Of a stretch of DNA of 64,000 nt, positions 44,357 to 55,391 are shown one piece after another. This DNA is from Alternaria dauci (lineage: Eukaryota > Ascomycota > Dothideomycetes > Pleosporales > Pleosporaceae). A program made the position numbers and the translations under genes. Below the pieces are notes generated by a model. That model saw only the letters and a program-made list of their open reading frames with translations, was not told where the DNA came from and made no database searches. Each line of letters starts with the position of its first letter. Position 1 is the stretch's first letter. The stretch spans positions 4,030,001 to 4,094,000 of the forward strand of contig NC_091273.1 of assembly GCF_042100115.1 (NCBI RefSeq), given 5' to 3'.

Positions 44357-45793
44357 ATGAAGTTGTCGTTTCCTCTTCTCACACTCTTTTCAGGCAACAT
44401 CCTTGTCAATGCCTTCCCTGCTCTTAACCCGAGTCACCTCAAAAACCTCACACCAGAAAAGCTAGATGCAGCTATCCGATCGGTCAACGAGTTGAAGCAA
44501 TCCAAGAGATTCCTTGTAGACGTCACCAAACCCATTGACATCACTGGTGAACACGCTTTCCGGGCTCCTAAGGGTAAAGACCAGCGCGGACCTTGCCCCG
44601 GACTTAATGCCTTGGCCAACCATGGATACATTTCCCGCGATGGTGTTACAAGTTTTGTAGAGGTTGTTGCTGCCATCAATCAAGTGATGGGCATGGGTAC
44701 AGAGCTCGCACTCGTACTCGGTGTTATGGGTACAGTCTGGACAGGGAACCCGTTATCGTTGGATCCGGGCTTCTCTATTGGAGGTCCAGCGACTGGCACA
44801 GACAATATCCTGGGAAACCTTCTTGGCCTTCTCGGTATGTGAACCGTCCTGCATCGCATTGCATCAAACCCCCTCATGCTTACTGCTTGGTAGGTGATCC
44901 ACGGGGTCTTCAAGGTTCGCACAACTGGATTGAGTCCGACTCGTCTCTCACGCGCGATGACCTTTACGTTACGGGTGATGCCTGGACAATGAACATGACG
45001 CTGTTCCGCGATATTCATGATCGCGCCGACGAGAATGGTGTCATCTCTATGGATTTGCTGGCCGACCAGGCTGCCCGCCGTTGGAAGTACAGCGTCGCAC
45101 ATAATCCCAACTTCTACTATGGACCTATCACCGGAATGGTAAGCCGTAACGCCGGTTATTTCTTCCTCGGTCGGCTGCTTTCCAACCACACAGCCGAACA
45201 CCCCGATGGCATCCTCACACAAGAGGTCTTCCGTAAATTCTTTGCTGTCTACGAGGGGAGCAATGGATCGTTTGAGTACCGCAGAGGTCACGAAACCATC
45301 CCTGAAAACTGGTACCGCAAACCGATAGAGTATGGCCTTGTTCCTCTCAATCTGGACATTGTAAGTTGGGTCCTAAGGCACCCAGTCCTTGGCAGGTACG
45401 TGAAACCTTTCAATCATTCCTTTGCTTGGCAATTAGCGTTCAGTACTGACATTTCTTTGCAGCATTGGCGGTAACACCGGTACTGTAAACTCATTCTCTG
45501 GTGTCAATGTCGGTAACATCACGGGTGGCGTGATAAACGCAACTACCTTGCTTGAGAATAACAACCTCCTGTGTTTCGTGTTTGAGGTGCTCAAGACATT
45601 CTTGCCCAACTCGCTCTCTCCTCTGTTGGCCACCCTTGAGGTCCCGATCAAGTTGGTAACCGACACCCTCGCCGCGCCACTTCTGGATCTCGCTTGTCCT
45701 GCGTGGAAGGATATGACCATGGGTGGCGAGCCACTATGGGATGCTCTCCAGGAGAACTTCCCTGGAGCACGAAAGGCTGGGTCCAGTCTCTGA
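44357..45793 (+). CDS. Secreted heme-thiolate peroxidase (chloroperoxidase/peroxygenase family)
   Basis: Three exons: 44357-44834, 44894-45395 and 45463-45793 (introns 59 and 67 nt), 436 residues. Signal peptide about 1-19. The heme-thiolate motif PCPGLNALANHG puts the axial Cys at residue 80. The acid-base/metal motif reads IESDSSLTRDD, that is E-S-D where short chloroperoxidases have E-H-D and long peroxygenases E-G-D, so the middle position varies. EVFRKFFAVYE supplies the distal Glu region. Family enzymes use H2O2 for halogenation or for oxygen insertion into aromatic and aliphatic compounds outside the cell. The size lies between short (about 260) and long classes, and several Asn-glycosylation sites (NMT, NHT, NGS, NIT, NAT) fit secretion. 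Substrate unknown. Confidence 0.92.
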
Positions 45794-47055
45794 GCCAAGC
45801 ATAGAATAGAAGATTGAGCGCGCGGCTTCCTGTAGCAATTAGTAATATGTACCATACCATGTACGGGAATGCGCGCTCTAAATTAATCGTAATGTCTCGT
45901 CAAACCCGAATCCGACATGTGCATTGCCGGCTCATCATCGATCTTGCAGGCTTTGCGGGTATTTCTTTGCGCTCGGCAGTCATAGTGTCGCGTGGAAATT
46001 TGACCCGGGAAGGAGGCCTTGCTGTTGCACACGGCTGCCATTTGTAGTTTGCGCTGTGGTTAGCATTGTCATTGTGCAAGAGGATTGTGGAATGTGGGAT
46101 GGCTGGAGAGATTACATAGGTGGCGCTGCGCGATCGCGTCGCGTCTGAAGAAGCCTAGCCAAGTATAGACAAACTCACGTGCCGCAGACCTACGGGTTGT
46201 ACTACAAGCCCCCAATTTTGGATGCGACAAAGACAGCTACTTGATTTGTACCCGACATACACCATAATACGCCAGCTTACAAGTATTACATGTTTTGGGG
46301 CGTTTTGAACAGATCTTCATTCTGACCTATGAGGGTGTTGCACAAAACCGCTTTGTAAGAGGGCAGGAGCATTCTTATACTTGCGGGTTTTGTTATCTGA
46401 GAGATTCTATTTGTTCAGGTCGTTGAGAACTGTGTAATTTTTGGTTGGATTAAGCTAACCTGCGTTATCATTGCAGTACCATAGGATGAAGTGGATAGAT
46501 TAGATCGCAACTATGGTTCGGCATCGTGATTCCTGAATTAACAATATGATCCTTATCAAGCACGATACTGGACTCGCTCTTTGTGGCTCGACCTCCACAG
46601 TACGTACAGCAGCTGCTAGTGAATAATTGGAGGGATATTTTTAAATGAATATTAACTCGAGTGAAAGCAATCTTTTAAGAGAGAATATTCAGAGTAGGTA
46701 AGCGACATACGAAGTTGGAGATAACTGACCATGCATCAAACGCCATAGCCTGAGCAGTGTGTTGGGACAGTGTCAGAATGTCAAGGTGTGGGCATAGGCG
46801 ATGTTCACAAGGACTTTGTATACCTGAGTGAATCGAAGCGACTAAGCCCACAGCTTAAACATCCATTTGTAAATTTTCCCTGGATACCTCAGTCTTTGAC
46901 AAAGTAACGATCATTCTAACTTTGTTCCAGAGCAGGTAGTGCTGTGAATCAATCACATGCAAGTTTGTGCGAAATTCCCTCGCATACAAACATTTCTCGA
47001 CCCGCCGAACCAACTCGAATTGTCGGTTGGTATCACGCCATCTCATAAGCCAAAC
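45794..47055. other. AT-rich intergenic region
   Basis: 1.26 kb, with 46200-46900 noticeably richer in A+T than its surroundings. No open frame of note, no clear terminal repeats. It could be a long promoter or an old, mutated insertion; I cannot decide. Confidence 0.4.
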
Positions 47056-47994
47056 ATGAGTAACAACATCGATACGCGCAAGACCAAGTCAAACTTGGCA
47101 TACCACGATGCCCTCGCAAAAGGAAAACGCCTACTCGATCTCACTGTCGCAGATATCGCCAACGGCCCGCCCCAAAGCCAGTTTCAAGACTGCGGAGATC
47201 TTGAAGAATGGGGCTGGGGCACATTCACTCTTACTTCCCCCAAATCTGGTCCCTGCGCAAATCTAATCCGGGCTTTGGGCCGCAATCCTAGATCTCTTCC
47301 TTCCAATACCTCTACAGTGGGTAAACTTACATTACATGAGGATGTCGTTACAATCGAGGGCAAGACCTATCCAGCTACGATGGGCCATATCCAGAGCGTG
47401 TTGAACGCTGAAAGCGGTGTTTTGGTAGCAGAATGCAACACGACACCATTGGCGATGATGAACCCATGTCGAGACGTAGATCCAGCGACGCTGGTAACCG
47501 GTCTGCCAAAGCTACGATATTGGTCCGACATTGCGTTTCTGCAATGGAAGTCGTTGGCTCCCCCTACTGAGCCAGCGCTCGTACCCAAAATGGAGGTTGT
47601 CGTGAGGTACGAGATTCTGAATGCGGATACTCGGGCTGTCTGCAGCACTGTTCTTGCTTCCCTCCGCAAACAGCGGCAAGAGAGAGCGAAGCCGGGGGTT
47701 TCGTGTGATGGCTGGCTCCCAAGATGGCCAGGAATTTCCTTCTCAACAGACTCTGAAGAGGCTAAAGCATTGTGTGGGACACCACATGGAAGCGGTGTGC
47801 TGTGGCTGCTCGCTCAACACAAGGCGGGACTGGGCTGTAAGACTGTCGACAAAGTGACGATGTTGTATCTGAGGGGGAATGGCATGGGACTGAGTGAAAT
47901 ACCGACGTTGATCTTCCACATCAAGGATGTCGTAGAAAATGCTGGCATAGAAAGCGCAAAGAGCGCAGTCGAAAGCGATAGTTTGGGGAAGTAG
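47056..47994 (+). CDS. Unrecognised 312-aa protein
   Basis: Intronless from ATG 47056 (MSNNIDTRKTK); an in-frame ATG at 46957 would add 33 residues. The sequence looks folded: YHDALAKGKRLLDLTVADIA, a Trp-rich LEEWGWGTFTL segment and a mid region KMEVVVRYEILNADTR, then CDGWLPRWPGISFS. There is a C-terminal block GSGVLWLLAQHKAGLGCKTVDKV with an unusual number of Gly and Leu. No signal peptide, membrane helix or known catalytic motif. Codon composition is ordinary for the window, which supports a real gene. It lies in the accessory-looking stretch between the peroxidase and RWD genes. I do not recognise the family. Confidence 0.6.
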   Translation: MSNNIDTRKTKSNLAYHDALAKGKRLLDLTVADIANGPPQSQFQDCGDLEEWGWGTFTLTSPKSGPCANLIRALGRNPRSLPSNTSTVGKLTLHEDVVTIEGKTYPATMGHIQSVLNAESGVLVAECNTTPLAMMNPCRDVDPATLVTGLPKLRYWSDIAFLQWKSLAPPTEPALVPKMEVVVRYEILNADTRAVCSTVLASLRKQRQERAKPGVSCDGWLPRWPGISFSTDSEEAKALCGTPHGSGVLWLLAQHKAGLGCKTVDKVTMLYLRGNGMGLSEIPTLIFHIKDVVENAGIESAKSAVESDSLGK

Positions 47995-48034
47995 AGGAGA
48001 ATACTATCACCTCCTGATCTTGTCAACCTCTAGA

Positions 48035-48931
48035 CTACATCAAAACCTTCGTAAAGGCGTCGCCTAGACCTCTTTCCACAAGCCACTCTTCAATCGCCTT
48101 CATATCCCCTCGGTTAGCTCTTTGACCGCGTCTCTCACCGACCGTATCTGTAATCTCGGTCATGCTCCGAAACACCCTCTTCTCGCACTTCTCTCTATGT
48201 CGCTCGCTAACTTTCTTATGGTGTGCAGGGATATCGCCCCAGCTCTCCGTCTTGATAAATTTCATGTAGTCGTCTATACTTTGCGACCCACCTTCGACAC
48301 ATAGTAGACCAGGTTTGCCAGCGTAGAGGAAGCCGGTCAGATGATAGGATGGCGCGTACTTGATGAAGTCGTCGCGCTTGGAGCGCGTGCTGATCGACGG
48401 GAAGTAGAACCAAACTCTTACCAGCGGCCCAGGGTCCTCGGTTGCGGTGTCTGAGGTCATATCCTTCTTCTCGATATTCGCGAGGTACTCGGCTGCCGCT
48501 TCTCGAATCAACTCAATGGTACCCAGTAGGTCTTCATCTTCCGGAATATCCGCTGTCAACTGTGCGGTCGCGGCTTTGCTCATCCAGTTCGGCTGTTGAA
48601 CGCGGACTTTGACCGATGGTGGCTCAGGAGGCGCAAGGCTCCCACTATACGCAAAGGGTACTCCGATGTCTAAGCGCAATGACTTTGAATGTGAAGCGTC
48701 TTCTTCGGCAATTGCGATCGGCAGATCAAGGATGAGCGAGATACTTGGAGTCAACTTGACAGCGGTTCTAGACCTGACATCATCCGTGTCGCGCAAGATA
48801 TCTAGTATCCCTTGAGAATTCTCATCGAAGGTGATCTCTTCAGGGTACATGGCCAGCAAAAGGTCGACCTGGCCAATTTGAAGCTCCACCAGATCGGGCG
48901 GAAGAATTTGCCATTGTTGCACGTCCATCAT
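48035..48931 (-). CDS. RWD-domain protein with DUF1115 C-terminus (RWDD2-like)
   Basis: Intronless, 298 residues from the ATG at 48931. The N-terminal RWD domain has LQIGQVDLLLAMYPEEI, then strand-rich segments ending near residue 140 (LLGTIELIREAAAEYL). The C-terminal part from about 170 (VRVWFYFPSISTRSKRDDFI, FLYAGKPGLLCVEGG, YMKFIKTESWGDIP) matches the DUF1115 module also found at the end of the splicing factor Prp3. Animals have the related RWDD2A/B, of poorly known function. RWD folds usually mediate protein contacts. The C-terminal module may bind RNA or spliceosomal proteins, but that is inference. Convergent with the preceding orphan gene, with only 40 bp between the two stop codons. 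Confidence 0.85.
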   Translation of the reverse strand: MMDVQQWQILPPDLVELQIGQVDLLLAMYPEEITFDENSQGILDILRDTDDVRSRTAVKLTPSISLILDLPIAIAEEDASHSKSLRLDIGVPFAYSGSLAPPEPPSVKVRVQQPNWMSKAATAQLTADIPEDEDLLGTIELIREAAAEYLANIEKKDMTSDTATEDPGPLVRVWFYFPSISTRSKRDDFIKYAPSYHLTGFLYAGKPGLLCVEGGSQSIDDYMKFIKTESWGDIPAHHKKVSERHREKCEKRVFRSMTEITDTVGERRGQRANRGDMKAIEEWLVERGLGDAFTKVLM

Positions 48932-49218
48932 CGTGCTGCGATGTATGCGAATAGAGATTGACGTATTTGCAAATGGTGGGATGTGAGTCGCGAGAGATGT
49001 AGAGATTTGGTGCAACCTCCCTGAGTAGAGCGACGTCGGCGTCAATTTTCGGCCGCCCCAGCCACGCGTAAAGCCACAAGCACCGCCCCAGCAAGAAACA
49101 TACAAAACACAATTATTAGGCATATACACACTGCGCTGCATATTTCGAGCTGGTAAACGATCTCAATTATTCCGGCTCGGTCATCAAGCTATTCTATATT
49201 TGCGTACTGAAAACATCG

Positions 49219-49901
49219 TCACTCCGAAGGGGGAGATGCCTGTGTCTTTGTCAGCTTCGCTCCAGCCTCGCGGTACTCATTCCGTCCACCTACCTCCCAC
49301 ATGTCGATCAACACACTTGATGTGCCATTCCTCCTAATGACGCCGACAGCAGCCACATCGTTCAACCACGCAGCAGTTCCGTTCGTGCTCGTCTCAAATT
49401 TCCCTCGCAACATTGATGGCGCGCCATCTACAGCAGGGGGCAAGCCTTCAGTCTGTACGTAGATATATGTACCGTCGTCGGTCTGGATGTTGTATCGAGC
49501 ATCTGGCCGAAACTTTCCTTGCGCGTCTGTTAGGCGCCAGTCGGCACCAAGGTTGAGGACTTTGCCTATGAAACGTGAGTATCGCGCGGTATGTATGACG
49601 TCATCGGGTACAAAAAGAACGGCTAGTAACAAAGGAGACAATACTACATGTTTGGTTTTGTTGACATGGGACATCTATAGTGGAAGCACTTACCAGAAAT
49701 TCTAGGTCCTTTGAATGTGCCCCCAATAATAGGAATGACGATGCGTTCTTCCCCCGTTGGGATAGAGCCTAGTGAGAATCGTTCCCCAAGGTCTGCTTCC
49801 ATATGATAGATCAATGTCATTTGAGGCGGTGCTGGTGTATCCTGTGCCATTGCGAAGACAGTGATAGCAGCAAGTGCAGTAAGAGTATCGAAGAAACGCA
49901 T
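49219..49901 (-). CDS. Secreted DUF3237-domain protein
   Basis: Two exons: 49901-49694 and 49565-49219 (intron 128 nt), 184 residues. Signal peptide about 1-19 (MRFFDTLTALAAITVFAMA). The DUF3237 pattern is clear: YHMEADLGERFSLGS, IPIIGGTFKGPRISG, LNLGADWRL, DARYNIQTDDGTYIYVQTEG and the C-terminal YRE segment. The family is widespread in bacteria and fungi, forms a small beta barrel and has no agreed function. The secreted form is common in plant-associated fungi. The splice joins ISG to KVLNLGADW, exactly inside the conserved motif, which supports the model. No neighbour suggests a pathway. Confidence 0.88.
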
Positions 49902-50504
49902 ACTGGGAACGGCTGAATAAGTTACTAAAGACTAGCGGGAGACTGTGGACGCCAAAGACATCATAGCCGCAGCTTAGTTATATACATCTATTAAAGTGCT
50001 CGGAGAACAGAGCGTGTCGTGCCGTTGCTGGGTACCGAAGACCGGAAGATCAATGCTGAAGCCTTCAGTTCCGCGTTCGCGGAGTAACCCCGCAATCGGC
50101 ATTTCTATATGCCCCAAATCGAGCCGTGCACATGACGTGGGGAAATTCGGTCCTTTGCCGTAGGAAGAAACAATGCTCTCGGATTCCGCGATGGATAATA
50201 TCGCCAGGTTGGACTATGCAAAGACGGAAACATGGGTATTGTCATCTTACACAAGAGTTCCTCCAGACTCAGCAACTTGGCGAGGATCCAAAGGAACTTG
50301 GTATGGTCGAACTCGAAGATTTGTAGTTTTTGCAGACTAGATGACGTCGTTAGATATACTACTGTATGCCGATCAAATTCGTTGAACAGTTTGTGCAAGC
50401 ACATGGGTGCTCGCCAGATATGCTCTTTATTCTCGTAGTCGCATACAATCGCTAAGCATGGACATCCAAGCTCATTCATGAGAAGAAGACCGCTAGCGAT
50501 ATGA
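49902..50504. other. Intergenic region between two minus-strand genes
   Basis: 603 bp. A minus-strand frame 50105-50515 begins within the last codons of the F-box-like gene in another register. It has no recognised domain and is not called. Confidence 0.35.
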
Positions 50505-51212
50505 TCACCTCCCATCCCTCTCCTGTAAGGCTTGATATAAGCGCTGCTCTACTGCGTTGCTACGGAAAAAGGCTGCGGCCTCGCTACGAGGCCACGACAC
50601 ACTCACTGATGCCGGGATTTGGTCAATTAGCCGTCTGCAAAACCTCTCCATCTCCGGGTCTTGACTGCGTCCTTTGAAAGTCTCAGATAACTCGAACGTT
50701 ATGCGGACGCGCTCAAGTTTGAATGTATCAAAAATGTGGCTGATGCGGCTCGAGGGTGGGCCAGTCAGATAGACTAGATGTTCGTAGACGCGAATTTCAA
50801 GTTCTTTAAGGAGCTCCAGGGTGGCTGGGTTGATGGTAGGTCTCACTCCTTGATAACAGATCTCGCCCCGACGCAATTGGCCCAGGGGTGAAGAGTCCAC
50901 CCGTAGGTAAAGTCTCCAGTTCTTGTAGAAACACTCGATGACTTCGTTATGTAACTGCCTGTTGGCGCGCATAATATTGAGACGTGGGCGCTGAATAAGC
51001 TGGGATCGAGGTCTGAGGATGATACGACGCTCGGGAGGAAGCAGGAATGAGTATACATGGAGGCGGAGCTCGGCCGGGAGCCGAAGGAAGGGAAATGGCT
51101 GGACTAGTCAACGTTAGGAAGATGGTAGTATATGCACCGATGGATTACATGCCTCGTTTTTCGAGCTTGGCGAAGGCGCTTTCGAGATTGGTGTCACACA
51201 GGCGGTCAACAT
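50505..51212 (-). CDS. F-box-like (2EXR-type) protein, 220 aa
   Basis: The model has exon 51212-51149 and exon 51103-50505, with a 45 nt intron (GTAATC donor, CCTAAC branch, GACTAG acceptor). The start MLTACVTPISK leads straight into PFPFLRLPAELRLHVYSFLLPPERR, the classic beginning of a fungal F-box-like/2EXR domain, then RANRQLHNEVIECFYKNW. The rest includes a leucine-rich LELLKELEIRVYEHL and a helical end. These proteins are expanded in Dothideomycetes and are thought to be substrate adaptors or of unknown role. The first exon overlaps a longer open frame in another register (51145-51651), so an alternative is a single longer gene. Resembles the gene at 29.85-30.65 kb in domain order only. 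Confidence 0.65.
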
Positions 51213-51651
51213 GTCCAAGCACAGTCCTCACGTCGGAGAAGACACAGTCTATGCCTCTACATCTGGACAGATTGTAGTTGTTCACATAAGGCTTGCCTTG
51301 TAGGACATGTTTGTATGCATCAGCATAGACATCGGCGATGATATGCGGCCGTGGGAGACGTTTTACTACAAGGTAGAACTCCTCCGAGCCAGCAACGTAT
51401 ACGGTCTCTTCAAAAGGCCGCGGTTGACATGCATTGTTGATGCGTTCGATATCAGATTGGTCATGCTCTCCTTCGCATATTCTTGAGACGGCGTCGTCGA
51501 GGGCTTGCAGCTTCAGCTTCAGATGCACAGCATCCGTGACAGAGAAGCGCGAAAACCGCCTCTCTGCGTCGGTCACGCGCGAAGTTTGGAGCGAACTAGA
51601 CGGCGGCGTTGAACTGCGCGCATTCAGATCGTGTATGGTGTGGATATTCAT
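51145..51651 (-). CDS. Hypothetical open frame, 168 aa, overlaps F-box-like first exon
   Basis: ATG at 51651, stop at the splice donor region of the F-box-like gene. The product is Arg/Asp-rich with possible helices (AVHLKLKLQALDDAVSRI) and looks protein-like (EEFYLVVKRLPRPHIIADVY), but I recognise no family. It may be an independent gene, an upstream exon of the F-box-like gene joined at another donor, or a chance frame. Confidence 0.3.
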   Translation of the reverse strand: MNIHTIHDLNARSSTPPSSSLQTSRVTDAERRFSRFSVTDAVHLKLKLQALDDAVSRICEGEHDQSDIERINNACQPRPFEETVYVAGSEEFYLVVKRLPRPHIIADVYADAYKHVLQGKPYVNNYNLSRCRGIDCVFSDVRTVLGHVDRLCDTNLESAFAKLEKRGM

Positions 51652-52100
51652 GGTGTTCTGGGTTTCGGGGCGTGATTGCAGTGTCGGTAGGTCGGAGAGG
51701 ATGGATACGCGATACGAGCGGAAGAGCTGTCGGCTGCCCCACGCGGCTGTGGTGATGTAACCAACTAGCCCGTGTTGCGGCTGTGGTGATGTAACCAACT
51801 AGCCCGTGTTGCGGCTGCAGCCCCGGAGCAGGCACATGCAAGACATGACACGACACGAGCACATGCAAATGTTCCTGACACCTGCCGCCGCCTGACAAGT
51901 GCATAACATGTATCCTCCTGCCATGCCCCTCTAGCCCTCCCACCAACGCCAAGACGTTTTCTCGACGCGTCCCTCTTCGCGTGCCTGCCCGATCGCCCCG
52001 CTTGAGGCCGCTGTCTCCACCGTTTCAAGCTTCACGATATCGCGCAAAGTCCTGGCTGGCCAAGCTTCGTGTCGGCGGCGACGCCCCTCCAGTTGACAGG
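51652..52100. other. Divergent intergenic region with 34 bp tandem repeat
   Basis: 449 bp before the DDHD phospholipase ATG; holds the tandem duplication listed separately. Presumed promoter for genes on both sides. Confidence 0.4.
51743..51810. repeat. 34 bp tandem duplication
   Basis: Two perfect copies of a 34-base unit (51743-51776 and 51777-51810, beginning GCGGCTGTGGTG), followed by 7 bases of a third. Identity is complete by eye, so the duplication is recent. Confidence 0.92.
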
Positions 52101-55100
52101 ATGGCTGCACCGGACAACCGACAGGGCTTTCTCTCCAATCTGTCGCCATGGCCATCGCGGGCAGGTACACCCAAGCCCCCAGCAGCGTCCAGGCCCGAGG
52201 GAAGCGCGGACAAGGCAAAGAAGATGGAGCAGGACAAGGAAAAAGACATAGCTGCAGCAGTACTGGCTTCCCAGCAAGGAGGAGACCATGTCATCGATCG
52301 GAGGCATAGGTTGAGTCTCAAGCGATATCCCCCAGACTGTCCTCCGCTGGCTGTGAGGTGGTTCCATGCTATAGATGTAAGTAGCCAATACACACTGTAC
52401 GCACATCAAGTTGCCTCTATCTTCTTACCATACTAGAACTGCCTTGTGATTGCAACACTGACTTTGGCAGACGCCCAAGCGCAAACCGCTTTCGAAACAT
52501 GCCATGGCCCCAGACACCGCCCTGCCCAAACCCAAGAAGTGGATACCCTTCAGTGCTGGAGATTCTCGCGCCATTGAGGCGGCCTTCCAGAAGACTGCCG
52601 ACGAAGCCGATGCCGACGAGCTGAGAAGGGGCATTGCTAGTCCCACTACGCCTACCCAATCGAACAACACACCCCCTAAAACCACAAAGGTGCCCGTCAA
52701 CGAAGACTACCTGTTCGATGTCGAGATCGAGACACGCGAGCTGGCGCCATCATACTGGTTGGGTCCTGTTTACGACGTCAAGCGAGGAACATGGTTCACA
52801 CCGGACGGCGAGGCCGTCGACGAAGGTCTAGCCATGCAACTAGAGGAGGGCTATCTGAAAGTGAAGCCGTGGAAGTTTGGAAAGCCAGAGGAGAAGCGCG
52901 CAGTTTCGCAGCCTCGTGCCCGGCCACTCTCCATGGGTCCGAGTGCTGGTGATGACCACCGCAAAGAGCTGGGTAGGCTAAATCGCGACTCAACGTCAAA
53001 TCCAGTTACGCCCAAGTCATCGTACGACAGTCTGCGAAAAGAAGCCTCGAAACAATCAAACGATTCGAGACCTGGCGATGCAGCTGCAACCTCCAACGCG
53101 CCTGCCGACCTGCCGCGCACGCATCGACTCTTCGGCGCCCACCTGAACTCGACTGTCACGTACCAAGACGAAACGACAGCGTGGATGTTGACCGACGACA
53201 TGTGGTCTCGCATGGGCAGCACGCTGTATCAGCGCTTCGCCGGAGGAGCGCATTATGCTGGATACAAGTACATCCGTGGTTACACCGATCCCAGAGAAAA
53301 GAAGAAGCAGCCTACTCCTGCCAAGGGCCCTCAAGGCGCAAAGCAGACGGACCGACCCTCAACGCCTGCGCTGGCATACGGTTCAGACCACGGCAAGCAA
53401 TCCGATTCTGACGCGAACACCGATGCAGAAAACTCGGAAAATGAGCGAAGCATGTCACCTTCCCAAACGCGCAGACGCAACCTTGAAAGGCAGGTCTCAT
53501 CACTCATGACATCCTCAAAGCCAGAATACGAGCAGCAACAGGAAGAGGAGATACGGAAGCGTGAGGAGAAAGAGATGCGTGAAGACTACAAGACCCAGCA
53601 TGGCAGTGATCAAGACCGTGAGATTGAGCACCTGCTTCTAGTAACACATGGTATCGGACAGCGACTTGGCATGCGGATGGAGTCCATAAACTTCATTCAC
53701 GACGTGAACACTATGCGCAAGTCCCTCAAATCTGTATACGCAGCTTCGCCCGACCTGCAGGCTTTGAATGCGGAGACGGAATCGGAGACCAAGAACAATC
53801 GCATACAGGTCATTCCCATCATCTGGAGGCACTTGCTGGACTTTCCTAAGCAAAGCTTGAAACACAACCGCAAGGAACACGACTTGGGCGACCTCGATCA
53901 TGAAGATGAGGAGTATCCCAATCTCGAGGATATAACCGTTGAAGGTGCGTTGCGCAAGAAAGTCTTACACTTTGAACCCCGCTAACCACTGTAGGCGTAC
54001 CCGCCGTCCGTAATTTCCTCACTGATCTGGCTCTTGACATCCTGCTATATCAGAGTCCTGCATACAAAGGTCACATCTCTCGAATCGTTGTGAACGAGCT
54101 GAACCGCACATACCGCCTGTTCAAGGAGCGGAATCCGTCATTCAAAGGAAAGGTAAGCTTGGTTGGGCATTCTCTCGGGTCTGCTATCATGTTCGATATT
54201 CTCTGCATACAGAAAGACCCGAAAGCCAAGCCAAGCTCGCAGTCGATGAAGCAGCGAAGGTCTTCCGAAGAGGGATTGAAGCTAGACTTTGAGGTGGAGG
54301 ACTTTTATGCTCTTGGGTCACCGATTGGGCTGTTCCAGATGTTGAAGGGACGTACGATTGTCGCAAGACCACAAACTTCGGCCACTGCGTTTGTGCCGCC
54401 GAAGACACCGGCGACATCTATCGATGACCCGTTTTCGCAAGGTGGGGATGAGCATGCGTTCGACATTACGACATCCTCGCCTCTTTGCAAGCAAGTCTTC
54501 AACATCTTCCATCCGACTGATCCGATAAGTTACCGCATTGAGCCTTTGATATCACCAGCCATGTCGGCGCTCAAAGCCCAGCCTTTGCCATATACCAAGA
54601 AAGGCATCTTCGGTGCGCCAGCGTCCCAAGGCTTCACTGGCATCGGTCAACGAGTCGGTCAGGGCGTGACGGACTTTTGGACTTCTCTTGGTTCCGGTAA
54701 GTCAACATCGCCCCATGCTGCTGATCAAGAACCACATACTGACATCAATGGGCTGCAGGTATTGCCAGTGGACTACTGAACCGCAGTCTTGGTATATCAG
54801 GAACAGACATGACAGGCGCAGGCAACAGTACACAAGGACAACGCAGTTCTCGCCCGCTCACTGCCACCGCACCTCCTTCGAACAACGCCGCGAATCTCGT
54901 CCCAGGCCTCAATGAGCCTACCAGCGCCTTCATTAGCGAGGAACGTCGTCGCCGCCTGGGACAAGAAACCATCGCCGAAGGTGAAGATGGTGAGCACCCT
55001 CCTACGCTCATCGAAGGCGACATAGAGACACTCTTCGCTGGCTTCCAAAAGCGAAGAAAGAGCCAGCAGAGTGAAGATGGCGAGCGAGACGTGGAAATGG

Positions 55101-55391
55101 ACCTTGAATGGCAGGAGCTAGAGGAACGAAGCCGGAAACTCAAGAAGGAGGAACAGAAAGTGCGCGCACTGAATAGTAACGGTCGGGTGGACTACAGTAT
55201 TCAAGAAGGCGTAAGTGACGACTTTTCTCTCACTGCATCTTCGTGTTAGTCTAACATTATCACAGGCTTTTGACATCTCGCTGCTGGCTAGTATAGCGAG
55301 TCACATGACGTATTGGGCTGACGAAGACGTGTCGCATTTCATGATATCGCAACTCTTGGCCAGGCATCGTGTTTTCAAACCCAAGGAGTGA
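52101..55391 (+). CDS. DDHD-domain phospholipase A1-like protein, 1009 aa
   Basis: Five exons: 52101-52376, 52471-53944, 53995-54696, 54759-55210 and 55266-55391. The N-terminal half carries a WWE-like region (AVRWFHAID, TWFTPDGEAVDEGLA) and long disordered Ser/Lys-rich parts. The lipase core starts at HLLLVTHGIGQRLG, and the nucleophile elbow is GHSLGS (SLVGHSLGSAIMFDIL). The DDHD metal-binding domain follows, with FYALGSPIGLFQML, HPTDPISYRIEPL and near the C-terminus SHMTYWADEDV. All intron phases check. Family knowledge: DDHD1/iPLA1 and yeast Ddl1 (YOR022C) cleave the sn-1 acyl chain of phosphatidic acid and related lipids, in fungi possibly cardiolipin species at mitochondria. Location here is not readable. 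Confidence 0.92.

Noticed and set aside
50105..50515. 136-codon minus-strand frame after the F-box-like gene
   Set aside because: It starts in a different register within the last codons of that gene and has no recognisable domain.
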